Shown: positions 43,301 to 54,365 of the stretch, in pieces | Position numbering within the stretch: position 1 is the first letter of the stretch | How the letters are laid out: each line of letters starts with the position of its first letter | NCBI GenBank assembly: GCA_002007465.1 | Contig: LNAC01000009.1 | Location: 5,730,824-5,794,823, forward strand | DNA: 64,000 bases | Reading direction: 5' to 3' | Source: Ailurus styani | Taxonomy: Eukaryota; Chordata; Mammalia; Carnivora; Ailuridae | Program-made: the position numbers and the translations under genes | The notes under the pieces: generated by a model | What the model saw: the letters and a program-made list of their open reading frames with translations, nothing else | Told to the model about the DNA's origin: nothing | Databases searched by the model: none

Positions 43301-44854
43301 GTTCATCAAAGCCAAAGAAAGCTCCAGAGCTTAAGAGAATAGGATCTAATCTTATGGATTTGTAAGGAATCTTGGTATAGCCAAAAAAACTTGGGTTGAA
43401 CACAAGGAGCTGTATGGTGGAGAAGTAACTGGTCTAACCAAAGTATGAGTAATACAGATTTCTGGGAAACATCAACTGGTAGCAGGGGAGAAATCAGAGG
43501 TGTTAACTGAAGTAGTTCAGTTGCAAAGAACAGAATACCATCCACTCCCCTCCCCTGCCCTTTAAGCTAGGTTAAAATGGGGACATTGGTGGAAGGTACA
43601 GGGTTTCTCTTGAGGCCTAAAGGACAGATCATTCTTTTGAATTTCATGAAGGGTTAAGACCAGAATTTCTTTCCCATATCTCTGTGGTCATATGGAATCT
43701 TATTTCTGCTTTTCTGGTGCCTCTGCTTCCTATTTCTTTTCTCCTTCAAACTGATATTCTTTGCTTCTGTATCCATGGTAGAAAATGGCTGCCTCTGCTC
43801 TGCCTTGTCATGTCTTTCCAGCACCCATGCTCAACACAGCCTAACTGAAGAATTTGTGTTCACATTTTAAATCCTCAGGAAAGAGGATAAGCCCAGCTTG
43901 GGTTAGGTGTCCATTTGTCTTGTCAGGGGCTGTAGCCCCTTGACTCTTTAGTAGAAGGTACAGATACATTTTAAGGAGAATATGAATAGAATAGACAGAT
44001 TATCTGACATAACTTTAATCAGGTGGTGGGCTGGATGGAGGTTGTGGAAATTCACCATTAAGTCTGGCATTGAGGGACAGTGTACAGGTAGAACAAATTC
44101 AGGGGGATGGTTGATTAGGAATTATTTGTCAGCCCTGGGGTGGGAGGGCATGGGGAGCTGGCAAATGAAGTGAGAATCCAGGCATTAGGTGATGCCTAAA
44201 GTTTGGCAAGTAGAATAACTTCGAACTAATCAGTTACTGGCTGGGAGAACAAGTATTAAGACAATCAGGGAAAAAAAAAAAAAAGACAATCAGGACTTTT
44301 GGGTCTTGGGATAGTAATGACCAGAGGGGCCGAGAGTTAAGCCCATCTAGTGAGCAAGGGACCCATGAGATAGACACACCCAGACATGCTTTGGGCCTAA
44401 TTGCAGTGGCCAGGGCCAGCTGTAGCACTCAGTGTCCTTCTTTGTGTGGGACCTATTTGAGTACCTACCTGGTGACAAGATCTGAGGCTGTCTATGTACT
44501 CTTATCCTAGCCATGATTGGCTTTAGGGCGGTTCAGATTGTATATACATGTACAGAGTAATAGTGACTCTGATAGGGCTTTTGGGAGGTGGGAACTGAAA
44601 ATAACTACCTGATACTCAAATTTTTGTATTATTATCTTCTGGAATTGAAAGTAACTCTAATATTTTAGAATACCTTTATTCCTCTGCCTTCCCCAGGGAA
44701 GTTTTTTCTCATGTGTATTTTTGAATTGAGTTGTATTTGAGCAGTTTAGGTATTATGGCACCTGGGTCTCATTCCAGGAAAACAGATTTGATTTCAGACT
44801 GTTTGGCTTTACCAAGCTGAGGATTTTGTTGCTTAAGAGATTTATAAAAACATG
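43301..44854. other. Unique non-coding sequence
   Basis: Only the orphan poly(A) insertion at 44259. A 79-codon minus frame (43306-43545) is not recognised. Confidence 0.55.
44259..44294 (+). mobile_element. Orphan poly(A) insertion with target duplication
   Basis: AGACAATCAGG occurs at 44259-44269 and 44284-44294. Between them there is only a G and an A-run of 13 to 14. This looks like an L1-mediated insertion so truncated that only the tail was integrated. Confidence 0.6.
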
Positions 44855-46238
44855 TCTGAGGAGATGATTTCTGGCAGGAGAGCGTGAGTAGGTCAACAAA
44901 TCTTGCCCCCAAAAAGCAACTATAAAGCTGGAAAAAATTGTCAGAAACAATTACAGGCTTATAACAAGTTAAGAAGTATTTATTCATGAAAACCACTGAA
45001 TTTTGTATAAAACACAAGTTTGTGATCTTGCCCAGGATTGCTCCTGTTTCTTTCAGCCCTGATCGTGTAGTAGTTCAACTAGAGTGGGGTAGGCTATGAA
45101 AACCAGCAGTTTTATTACTCCTTTGGGAGGGGGCTCACTTGATTTGGAATACTATCAATTAAAAGTTATGATCTTGGTGGCAAGTGAAATAAGGAGAGCC
45201 AAGCAACTCTACCAGCCTAAGGTTATAGTCCTATTTGGGCAAACAATGGAGCAGTAGAATAGAGAGGACTTTTAACAGAGAGCTCTGGGAGGTGAGGCAA
45301 CTATTGGGAGTTTGATAAGCTCTCCATTTATCCTGGGTTGGCTGGAGGCTTCATGCGCAGTAGAAACTATTGCAGGCCCAAGCCATCTATACATTTTTGG
45401 CTGGTGCAAAGGATGTGTGAGAAACCCCAGCAGAAGGTAAAAATTATAGTAGACTTGAAGGCCTAAAGTGAGAGTATGCTCCCCATCCCAACCACAGGTG
45501 GATCATCAAGGAGTAAAAGGGCTCAAGGTGAGCACCACCTCTGACCACTGAGTAAGTTATGCATATAGAGGGGTGACATTTAGAAGCCAGGCTTCAAAGT
45601 AAAAACAAGGGAAAAAATCCTGAAGCACCACACGTTGTAGGAGACACAGATTTCACACATTTATTCCTGGAAAGTTAGTAAAAACAAAAACAAAAACTCA
45701 CCACCATCCCAAAACCTTCGCTGAGAAAAACCCAGAATCTAGAGTTGCGGATAGTACCTTACTTTATATGTTCAGTATTGAACAAAAAAGTTAAAAGATG
45801 TGCAAAAAACTGAAGTGTAATCCATACTCAGGAAAAAAAATCATTCAGTAGAAACTGTCTCTAGTGATTCCATATGTTGGATCTGGCACACAAAGACTTC
45901 AAAGAACCTACTAGCGATACTTCAGTTAAGGGGAATCATGGTTAAAGGATTAAAGTAAATTATGGTGACAGTGACTCAATGAATAAAGAATCTCGAGAAA
46001 TTTTAAGAGAAAACAAAAAAAGTGATTTGAAAATTGTAATAACCGAAATGAAAAATTAGGCTGGACTCAACAGCAGATTTAAGATGGCAGAAGAAAGAAT
46101 TGGTGAACTTGTAGGTAGGTCAATAACTATTATTATAAAGAACAGAAAACAGCTTGAACAATGAACAGAGCCTCTGAGATCTGTGGGACAACATCAAATG
46201 TATACCTAAGGATACATGTATATAAAAGGAAAGGAGTG

Positions 46239-46431
46239 GGGTGCCTGGGTGGCTCAGTGGGTTAAAGCCTCTGCCTTTGGCTCAGGTCATGATCTCAGGG
46301 TCCTGGGAACGAGCACCACATTGGGCTGCCTGCTCAGCAGGGAGCCTGCTTCCTCCTCTCTATCTGCCTGCCTCTCTGCCTACTTGTAATCTTTCTCTGT
46401 CAAATAAATAAAATCTTAAAAAAAAAAAAAA
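46239..46431 (+). mobile_element. CAN SINE (young) in the fossil L1
   Basis: Starts GGGTGCCTGGGTGGCTCAG. Target AAAGGAAAGGAGTG at 46225-46238 and from about 46432. Confidence 0.95.
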
Positions 46432-47054
46432 AAGGAAAGGAGTGAGAGAAGAGCAGAAAATATTAGAAAAAATAGTGGCCAAATTCATCTGCAGATCCAA
46501 GAAGCTTGATGAACTCAAGCATGATAGAACACATTATCAGAGTCAAACTGTTGTAAGACAAAGAAGGAAAATCTTGAAAACAGCAAGAACAAAATGATGC
46601 ATCACATACAAAGGAATAACAATAGGATTACAGCTATTGTTTATAGCTGACTTATCAGAAGCAAGGAGGTTTGAAGGCAGTGGGATGACATAGTTAACAT
46701 GTGGAAAGAAAAAAACCCAATAACCAGGATTTCTTTATCTAGCAAAACTCCTCTTCAAAAATGAAGGCAAAATAAAGACATTCCCACATAAAAAAGGTAG
46801 AGGATCTGTTGATAGCAGACCTGCCTTAAAATATTAAAGGAAGTCCTTAAGACTGAAAGAAGTAACAACAGATGGTCAGTCAATTCCATAAGAAGAAATG
46901 AAGAACACTGGAAATGGTAAGTATCTAGGTAAACACAACTATATTTTTATCTTTTTTGAAATGACAAGATTGTCTAAAGCAATAATTGTAATACTGTATT
47001 ATTGAGTTTATAACACATATATGGTAATAAAAACAGGAAAGAGATGGAATAGAA

Positions 47055-47259
47055 GGGGTGCGTGGGTGGCTCAGTCGGTTAAGCAGCTGTCTTCCATCAG
47101 GTCATGATCCCAGGGTTCTGGGATCAAGTCCCTTGTCTGGCTCCCTGCTCAGCGGGGAGCCTGCTTCTCCCTCTCCCTCTGCAGTTCCCCCTTCTTGAGC
47201 TCTATCACAGTCTCTCTTTCTCTCTGTCAAATAAATAAAATCTTAAAAAAAAAAAAAAA
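47055..47259 (+). mobile_element. CAN SINE (arctoid type) in the fossil L1
   Basis: Starts GGGGTGCGTGGGTGGCTCAG and ends AATAAATAAAATC plus an A-run that leads straight into the SINE at 47264. Confidence 0.93.
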
Positions 47260-47263
47260 GAGA

Positions 47264-47546
47264 GGGTGCCTGGGTGGCTCAGTGGGTTAAAGCCTCTGCC
47301 TTCGGCTCAGGTCATGCTCTCAGGGTCGTGGGATCGAGGCCTGCATCTGGCTTCCTGCTCCGCAGGGAGCCTGCTTCCTCCTCTCTCTCTCTGCCTGCCT
47401 CTCTGCCTACNGTGGGATCGAGGCCTGCATCGGGCTTCCTGCTCCGCAGGGAGCCTGCTTCCTCCTCTCTCTCTCTGCCTGCCTCTCTGCCTACTTATGA
47501 TCTCTCTCTCTCTCTCTCTCTCTGTCAAATAAATAAATCTTTAAAA
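47264..47546 (+). mobile_element. CAN SINE (young) containing an N and a duplicated middle
   Basis: Starts GGGTGCCTGGGTGGCTCAG. 47328-47410 and 47412-47494 are the same 83 bp with one mismatch, separated by the N at 47411. Without the duplication it would be a normal-length copy. Confidence 0.85.
47411..47411. other. Single N at the joint of an 83-bp duplication
   Basis: 47328-47410 and 47412-47494 are identical but for one base, and the N sits between them. Probable assembly error. Confidence 0.85.
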
Positions 47547-48424
47547 AGAGAGAGGTAGAATAGGAGATATATTGGAGCAAGTTTCTATATTTTCTGGAGT
47601 TAAGTTAGATTGTGATAAGTAAAAGATGTATCTTGTGATGGCTAGAGCAACCACAAAGAATATAACAAAAAATAATTGTGAAAAAGTCAACAGAGGGATT
47701 AAAATGGTATGTATACTAGAAATATTTCACACACAAAAAGATAGTAATGCAGAAATAGAGGTTAAAGACCAAAGACATGAAGCAAAAACAGCAAAGTGGC
47801 ATACATAAATGCAACTATGTCAATAATTTTATCAAGTGTAAATGGATTAACTACCTGTTCAAAAGGTGTAGAGATTGTCAACCTGGATAAAAAGGCAAGA
47901 TGCAACTCTATGCTGTCAGTAAGAGACATACTTTAAAGACACAAATAAGTTGAAAGTAAAAAGATGCTAAAAAATAGATCATACAAACAGTAACCATAGA
48001 AGAGCTGGAGTGACTTTTATTAATAGATAAAATATACTTTAAGAAATATTACTAGAGACAGGGACATTTAATAAGGACAAAAGGATCAAGATGAGGAAAA
48101 CATAACAATTATAAAAATATTATCTAACACCAACACCAGAATATATGAAACAAAAATTGACAGGAATTAAGAGAAATAAAAAACTCAATAATAGTTACAG
48201 ATTTTAATACCTCACTCTCAGTAGTTGATAGAGGAACTAGAAAATATGCAAGGATATAGAAGACTTAACACTGGCAACCAACTCATATTTATTGAATACT
48301 CTGCAGAATATACATTTTTTTTTCAAGGTCACATAGAACAGTCTCTAAGAATATTCTGGGCCATAAAAATAAGTCTCAATTATTTTTAAAGATTGAAATC
48401 TTACAAAGTATATATATATATATA

Positions 48425-48613
48425 TATTTAAAGATTTTTATTTATTTATTTGACACAGAGAGATTACAAGTAGGCAGAGGCAGGCTGAGAGAGAGGAGGA
48501 AGCAGGCTCCCTGCTAAGCAGGGAGCCTGATGTGGGGCTCTATCCCAGGACCCCGAGACCATGACGTGAGCCAAAGGCAGAGGCTTTAACACACTGAGCC
48601 ACCCAGGCGCCCC
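48425..48613 (-). mobile_element. CAN SINE (young) in the fossil L1
   Basis: TTTAAAGATTTTTATTTATTTATTTG to GAGCCACCCAGGCGCCCC. Target ACAAAGTAT on both sides. A (TA)n run has grown at the tail. Confidence 0.93.
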
Positions 48614-48997
48614 ACAAAGTATGTTTTATGACAACAGAATTAGAAATCCATAACAGAAAGAAATATTGGATATCTCTAAATAATTCAAGTTAAATAGCAT
48701 ACTTAAAAATAACCCATAGGTCAAAGAAGAAATCCTAAGGGAAATTTAAATATATTTTGGACTAAATGAAAATGAAAACAATAGCGTATTTCATGGAATG
48801 CAGCTAAAACAGTGCTTAGAGGAAAATTTATAGCTTTTAAGTTTATACTAGCAATGAAGAAAGGTCTCAAGCGTTAATCTAGGCTTCCACTTTAAGAAAA
48901 TAGATAAAGATGTTCTTGATCTTGGGGTGGTGGTATCCGTGGAGTCTGCTTAAGTTTCTCTTTCCATTTTCCTCTGCTTCTCTCCCCTCTCTCAAAT

Positions 48998-49189
48998 AGT
49001 CTTTTTTTTTTTTTTTTCAATTTTATTTATTTAACAGAGAGGGAACACAAGCAGGGGGAGTGGAAGAGGGAGAATTCTCACAGGCTCCCAGCTGAGCAAG
49101 GAGCCCGATGTGAGGTTCGATCTTAGGACCCTGGGATCATGACCTGAGCCGAAGGCAGATGCTTAACGACTGATCTACCCAGGTGCCCC
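48998..49189 (-). mobile_element. CAN SINE (arctoid type), nested
   Basis: T-run, TTTTATTTATTTAACAGAG to TCTACCCAGGTGCCCC. The host target CTCAAATA is duplicated. Confidence 0.9.
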
Positions 49190-49207
49190 TCAAATAAATG
49201 TCTTTAA

Positions 49208-49215
49208 AAGAAAGG

Positions 49216-49247
<32 letters not shown>

Positions 49248-49284
49248 GAAAGAAAGAAAGAAAGAAGAAAGAAAGAAAGAAAGA
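49208..49284. repeat. (GAAA)n-(AG)n-(GAAA)n microsatellite from a SINE tail
   Basis: It begins exactly in the A-tail of the old SINE at 48911: AAGAAAGAAAG, then AG repeats, then AAGAAAG again. Confidence 0.95.
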
Positions 49285-49734
49285 ACTAGATAAGAAACCA
49301 AACCCAAAGCAGGACGATCATTTTGGGATTTAAAAAAACGTCTTTATTAACATGGCATGCTACAGAGGTCAGCAAACTATGACATATGGGACAGTTATTT
49401 TTTAAATAAAATTATTAAATAATTAAAACTGTCTTTTTACATAAATGATATAATCTCATATTTACAACAAACCAGAAACAAATAGAACTAATTGAGTTTA
49501 GCAAGGAGGTCACTCGAAAGAAATTAAAAGGATTGTAAGGGAAAATCATGAACAACTTTCCTTCAACAAATTAGGCAACTTAAATGGAGTGGACAAAATC
49601 CTAGACACAAATGCCAAAGGCACAAATTACTAAAACCAACCCAAGAGGAAATAGAATATATGAATAGGCCTATAACAATTAAATAATTGAATCAGTAATT
49701 AAAAATCTTACTGCAAAGAAAAGCCCAGGCCCAG

Positions 49735-50208
49735 TTTTTTTTTTCCCTCATTAACACAAGTATTTATTGATGCTATTTATACAGTAAATTAGGTTGAATG
49801 TGAAGTTTTGGGTAGCTTGGATTCACCATTTTCTTGTGCACAAAGGTATTCTCCCTTTTACAAATAGGCATTTCTCTTTGGCATCCTTTAGTTTTTTGCC
49901 CAGATATTGGCCTCTGTCAAATGTTAAAAAATCAACTTAGTTTCTAGTAAAACTAAATGTGATTCCATTGGAGCGTGATTGTATGATTACCAAACACATT
50001 GGATATTAAATGACAGTAAAGTGCTCCTTGATCATCTCTGTCAGTTTGTGCTAATTACGACAGAAAGGGCTGGGATTTATAAACCCCAGGAATCTTATCT
50101 GAACAGTCTGCATATAAAAGTTGTCTTTTAGCCTAGTAAAGGGGTATCCATGAAGCCGTGGGCCTCTGATGAATTAACAATTAAATGTTTTCTGTGTCTA
50201 TAACAAAA
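49735..50208 (-). pseudogene. Processed retrocopy of an mRNA 3' end (gene unidentified)
   Basis: This insert interrupts fossil L1 ORF2. On the minus strand it ends with an AATAAA signal (49763-49768 reversed), about 18 nt of further sequence, then a poly(A) of ten, seen as the T run at 49735-49744. It is flanked by a 44-bp direct repeat of the host L1 (49688-49731 and 50209-50252) with one mismatch. AATAAA, short spacer, poly(A) and target duplication are the hallmarks of L1-mediated mRNA retrotransposition. No long open frame is visible, so the copy is probably 5'-truncated and mostly 3' UTR. It has no CAN SINE or L1 3'-end signature. I could not name the source gene. A 44-bp target duplication is unusually long. 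Confidence 0.7.
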
Positions 50209-50572
50209 TGAATCAGTAATTAAAAATCTTACTGCAAAGAGAAGCCCAGGCCAAGTGGCTTCATTGGTGAATTCTGTGAAACACTTAAAGAAGCACTAAA
50301 ACTAATCCTTCACAAACTTTTTCAGAAAGTAGAGGAAGGAACACTTACCAACTCATTCTATATGGACACCATTACCCTGCTAACAAAGCCAAAGATATGA
50401 TAAGAAAACTGCAGACCAATATCCTTTATGAACACAGACATGATATTCTTTAATAAAATATTAGCAAACCAAATTTAACAACATAGAAAAATGGATTATA
50501 GATCATGATCAATTTGGGTGTTATCCTGGGCATGCAAGGTTGGGTTAATATGTATAAACCAATGTAACATAC

Positions 50573-50777
50573 CAGGGGTCAACAGATACTCTTAAAAGGC
50601 TAGTTGGTAAATATTTTAGGCTTTCAGACCATTACATACAGTTTCTGTTGAAACTACTCACCTCTGCTGTTGTACTGCAAAAACAGCCATAGACAATATG
50701 TAAATAAGTGGATATGCCTGTGTTTTAGTGAAACTTTACAAAATTAACTAGTGCACAGGTCATAGTTTGCTGTCCTG
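50573..50777. mobile_element. hAT-Charlie-like non-autonomous DNA transposon
   Basis: It starts CAGGGGTCAACAGATAC and ends CATAGTTTGCTGTCCTG, the two ends of the familiar mammalian element whose interior includes GGTAAATATTTTAGGCTTTC and AGCCATAGACAATATG. The flanking 8-mers TAACATAC and TAATGAAC share six bases, consistent with a decayed 8-bp hAT target duplication. It interrupts L1 ORF2. Confidence 0.75.
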
Positions 50778-51970
50778 TAATGAACCATATTAATAAAAGG
50801 TTTTAAAAAAACCCCACATGATCATCTCAGTAGATACAGAAAAAGCATTTGATGTAAATGATAAAATGTTGCAACAAACCAGGGAGAGTAGGCAACTTCT
50901 CACTTTGACAAAGGGCATTTATGAAAATCCTAAAGCTAACATAGTATTTAATGGTGAAATTGAAACACTCGTCTCCTAAGACTGGGAACAAAGTAGATAA
51001 GAATGTTCACTCTTATGTCTACTCCTACCACTTCTTCACCAGAGTGTTATACCTAGTGCAATGGGGTGGGGCTGAGGAGGCATCTAAATTACCTATGTGA
51101 TTCACAAAAATAAAAAACACAGATCTGAGTTTAAGCAAGGTCACAGGATACCAGATACACAAAAAAATAAAAATTTTTTATATACTAGCAACAATCCAGA
51201 AATGAAAGTAAGCAAGGAATTCCATTCATGATGGGCATCAAAGAATAACATTCTTAGGAATAAATTTAACAAAAGAATAAGATTTATACTGAAAACTATA
51301 AAATATTGTTGAGAGAAGTTTAAAAAGACCTAAATAAATGGAGAGACATTCTGTCTTCATGGCTTATAAGTCCAAATGTTGTTAAAATGACAATTACCCC
51401 CAATTTGATGTATGGATTCAATGTAATCTCTCTAAAAAAAAAAATCCCATCTGACTTCTTTGAAGAAATTTAATCCTATAATTTATGTGGAAATGCAAAG
51501 GACCTAAAGTAGAATAGTCAATACAATTTTGAGAAAGCACAACATTGGAAGGACTTTTATTACATGGTTTCAAAAATTACTATAATAATAATAAAGACAG
51601 GGTGATATATTGGTGTAAGGACAGGTACTAGAATTGGATTGAGAGTTCAGAATATATACTTGGTTTTCGACACAGGTGCCAAGACAATTCAGTGGGGAGG
51701 AAGGATAGTTTTTTCCAACAAATAATGCTGGGAAATTAGGTATCTGCATGCAAAAAGAAAAAAGACAAACAAAAATCCACCCCCAAACTCAGTCCCTTAA
51801 TTTATACTAGACACAAAAATTAACTCCAAGTGGATCATACACCTCAGTCTGAAACCACAAAATGGAAGAATATCTTTGTGATCTTGGGTTAGGCAAAAAC
51901 TTTCTAGATGTGACACCAATGGCACAAACTATAAAAGAAAAGTTTGATAAGTTGGCTTCATTAAAATGTA

Positions 51971-52415
51971 ATATATATACAGTGGAATACTATGTAGCCA
52001 TCAAAAGACATGAAATCTTGCCATTTGCAATGATTGCAATGGATGGAACTAGAGGGTATTATGCTAAGCGAAATAAGTCAGTCAGAGAAAGACAGGTATC
52101 ACATGATCTCTCTGATATGAGGAATTTGATAGGGCGGGGGGTCATTGGGGGTAGGGAGGGAAAAAAGTGAAACATGGGACTGGGAGGGAGACAAACTATA
52201 AGAGACTATTAATCTCACGAAACAAACTGAGGGTTGCTGGGGGTTTGGGGGTAGGGATAGGGTGGCTGGGTTATGGACATTGGGGAGGGTATGTGCTATG
52301 GTGATTGCTGTGAAATGTGTAAGCCTGATGATTCACAGACCTGTACCCCTGGGGCAAATAATACATTATATGTTAATTAGAAAAAACCAACAACCAAAAA
52401 ACAAAACAAAAAAAC
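51971..52415 (+). mobile_element. Carnivoran L1 3' end (5'-truncated)
   Basis: The segment runs from ACAGTGGAATACTATGTAGCC, through the ORF2-end text (GGAACTAGAGGGTATTATGC), into the carnivoran L1 3' UTR (GGGAGGGAGACAAACTATAAGAG; GGTTATGGACATTGGGGAGG) and an A-rich tail near 52385-52415. It sits inside the older L1, whose ORF2 text resumes after it (CTTTTGCATTTCAAAAGAC). Flanking GTTGGCT at 51952 and 52424 may be a degenerate target duplication. Confidence 0.8.
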
Positions 52416-52589
52416 TAATGTTGGCTAACTGAAAAAAATTTTTTTAAATGTTAAAAAAAAAAACCTTTTGCATTTCAAAAGACATTATTAAAAAAATGAA
52501 AAGACAGGCTATAGAAAGATTTGCTTATCTGATAAAGGAGTATCCAAAATATGTAAAGAACTTTTACAACTCAGAAGACAAACAAGCTA

Positions 52590-53140
52590 GTTTTTAAAAT
52601 TATTTTTTTAAATAAATAAAAATTATTTTTTGTCATGATTCGACTTACATGTGATAACTAAAATAGGCAAATTCATAGAGACAGAAAGTAAAATAGGGGA
52701 AGTGGTTGAAGAATAGGTTGCTTAGGGGAAGTGTGGAATGGATAGTTACTGTTTAATGGGTAGAGAGTTTTTTGTTTTTGTTTTTTTTTTTTTAATTCTG
52801 AAAATAGGGGCGCCTGGGTGGCTCAGTCAGTTAAGTGTCTCCCTTCGGGTCAGGTCATCCTGGGATGGAACCCTGCATCGGGCTCCCTATTCAGTGGGAA
52901 GCCTGCTTCTCCCTCTCCCTCTGCCTGCTGCTCCCCCGGTTTTCTCTTTCTCTGTCAAATAAAATCTTAAAAAATAAATAAATAAAAATAAAAATAATTC
53001 TGAAAATATTCTGGAAATGGATAGTGGTTTGGTGGTGGTTGCACAGTCTTTTGAATTAATGTCACTGAATTGCACACTAAAAATATGTTTAAAATGGTAG
53101 ATTTTGTGTTATGTGTATTTTATCACAATAAAAATAAATG
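52590..53140 (+). mobile_element. Second L1M 3' end nested in the fossil L1
   Basis: The text AAATTCATAGAGACAGAAAGTA, TTACTGTTTAATGGGTAGAG, GGTGGTTGCACAGTC and GTGTATTTTATCACAATAAA is the classical 3' UTR of an old L1M subfamily. On both sides the host L1 ORF2 text is continuous (CAGAAGACAAACAAGCTAG before, GACAAAAGACTTGAACAGAC after), so this is a separate insertion. It was itself hit by the SINE at 52807. Confidence 0.7.
52807..52994 (+). mobile_element. CAN SINE (arctoid type)
   Basis: Starts GGGGCGCCTGGGTGGCTCAG. Target TAATTCTGAAAATA at 52793-52806 and 52995-53008, perfect. Confidence 0.95.
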
Positions 53141-53411
53141 AAAGAGTCAAAAACATGAGACAAAAGACTTGAACAGACATTTTATCACAAAAAGCTGCTG
53201 CTCAACATCTTAGTTATTAGGGAAATGCAAATTAAGATCACAATGAATTTCTACTGTATGCCCTCGGGAGTGGGTGTAGTCAAAAAGACAGACTATAAGA
53301 TGTATTTTAAAGGATGTATAGGAACTGAAACCTTGTGTGTTGCCATAAGAATGTAAAATGGTACAGTCACTTTAGAAGTCAGTTTGGAAATTTAATAAAA
53401 AGTTGCACATA

Positions 53412-53580
53412 GGGGCGCCTGGGTGGCTCAGTTGGTTAAACATCCAACTTGATTTCGGCTCAGGTCATGATCTCAGGGCCATGAGATAGAGCCCTGCATT
53501 GTGCTCCACACTTGGGCGGAGCCTGCTAAAGTTTCTCCCTCTCCCTTTGCCCCTCCCCGAATCTGTTTCTTAAAAAAAAA
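53412..53580 (+). mobile_element. CAN SINE (older) in the fossil L1
   Basis: Starts GGGGCGCCTGGGTGGCTCAG and ends abruptly TCTGTTTCTTAAAAAAAA, lacking the usual CAAATAAATAAA tail. Confidence 0.9.
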
Positions 53581-53865
53581 AGTTAAATAGAAACTTACCA
53601 TATGATGCAGGAGTTTCACTCCAGGGTATCTATCTACCCAGAAGAAATATAAATAAATGTATGTCTACACAAAGACTTGTTTATGAATATTTATAGCAGC
53701 ATTATTTATAATAGCCAAAATCTGGAAACAATCCAAATGTCCATCAGCTGGTAAAGGGATAAACAAATGTGGAATATCCATGTAATGGAATGCTATTCAA
53801 CAGTAAAAAATAATGAACTACTAACACATGCTACAACATGAGTGAACTTCAAAAACAGTATGCTA

Positions 53866-54056
53866 GGGCGCCTGGGTGGCTCAGTAGGTTAGAGCCTCTG
53901 CTTTCGGCTCAGGTCATGATCTAGAGTCCTGGGATCGAGGCCTGCATCGGGCTCTCTGCTCAGCAGGGAGCCTGCTTCCCCCTCTCTCTGTCTGCCTCTC
54001 TGCCTCCTTGTGATCTCTCTCCCTCTGTGAAATAAATAAATAAAATCTTTAAAAAA
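53866..54056 (+). mobile_element. CAN SINE (young), perfect target duplication
   Basis: Starts GGGCGCCTGGGTGGCTCAG. Perfect 15-bp target AAAAACAGTATGCTA at 53851-53865 and 54057-54071. Confidence 0.96.
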
Positions 54057-54365
54057 AAAAACAGTATGCTAAGTGAAGGAAGTCAAACTCAAAAGACTAC
54101 GTATTATATAATTCCACTTATATGCAATATCTAGAAAAGGCAAATTTATAGAGACAGAGATCAGTGGTTGGGTCTAAAGGTAGGAGTGGAGATTGGAAAT
54201 GGGCTTAAGGGGAGTTTTGGAGTGATGAAAATGTTCTAAAATTGGATTGCAGTGATAGTTGCACAACTCTAAATGAGTGAATAGCAGTCATTGAATTGTA
54301 CATTTACAATGGGTTCATTGTATGGTATAAAAATTAAACCTAAATAAAGCTGTAAAACTAACAAG

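Larger units (their letters stand above)
48911..49285 (+). mobile_element. Old CAN SINE with a microsatellite tail, split by another SINE
   Basis: The head is decayed (TCTTGATCTTGGGGTGGTGG). GAGTCTGCTTAAGTTTCTC and CTCCCCTCTCTCAAATAG are recognisable. The tail at 49190 onward has become (GAAA)n/(AG)n. Confidence 0.75.
44855..54365 (+). mobile_element. Near full-length fossil L1 (L1M class), broken by later insertions
   Basis: Pieces in consistent order follow an old mammalian L1. 44855-46238 and 46432-47054 resemble the 5' region and ORF1 area (for example AACAGAGCCTCTGAGATCTG and CAGACCTGCCTTAAAATATT). 47563-52590 resembles ORF2, and 53141-54365 the ORF2 end and 3' UTR. In the reverse transcriptase region, 50821-50853 reads IISVDTEKAFD, matching the L1 RT motif IISIDAEKAFD. 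Near 50241 the KSPGPDGF-like motif survives as KPRPSGF. Many stops and frameshifts mean it is dead. Insertions inside it: SINEs at 46239, 47055, 47264, 48425, 48911 (with 48998 inside), 53412 and 53866; a hAT element at 50573; a retrocopy at 49735; a carnivoran L1 end at 51971; and another L1M 3' end at 52590. The 5' boundary is approximate. Confidence 0.82.

Noticed and set aside
51862..52170. 102-codon open frame as a functional L1 protein
   Set aside because: It joins a dead L1 ORF2 fragment to the start of a separate truncated L1 insertion. Both are fossils.
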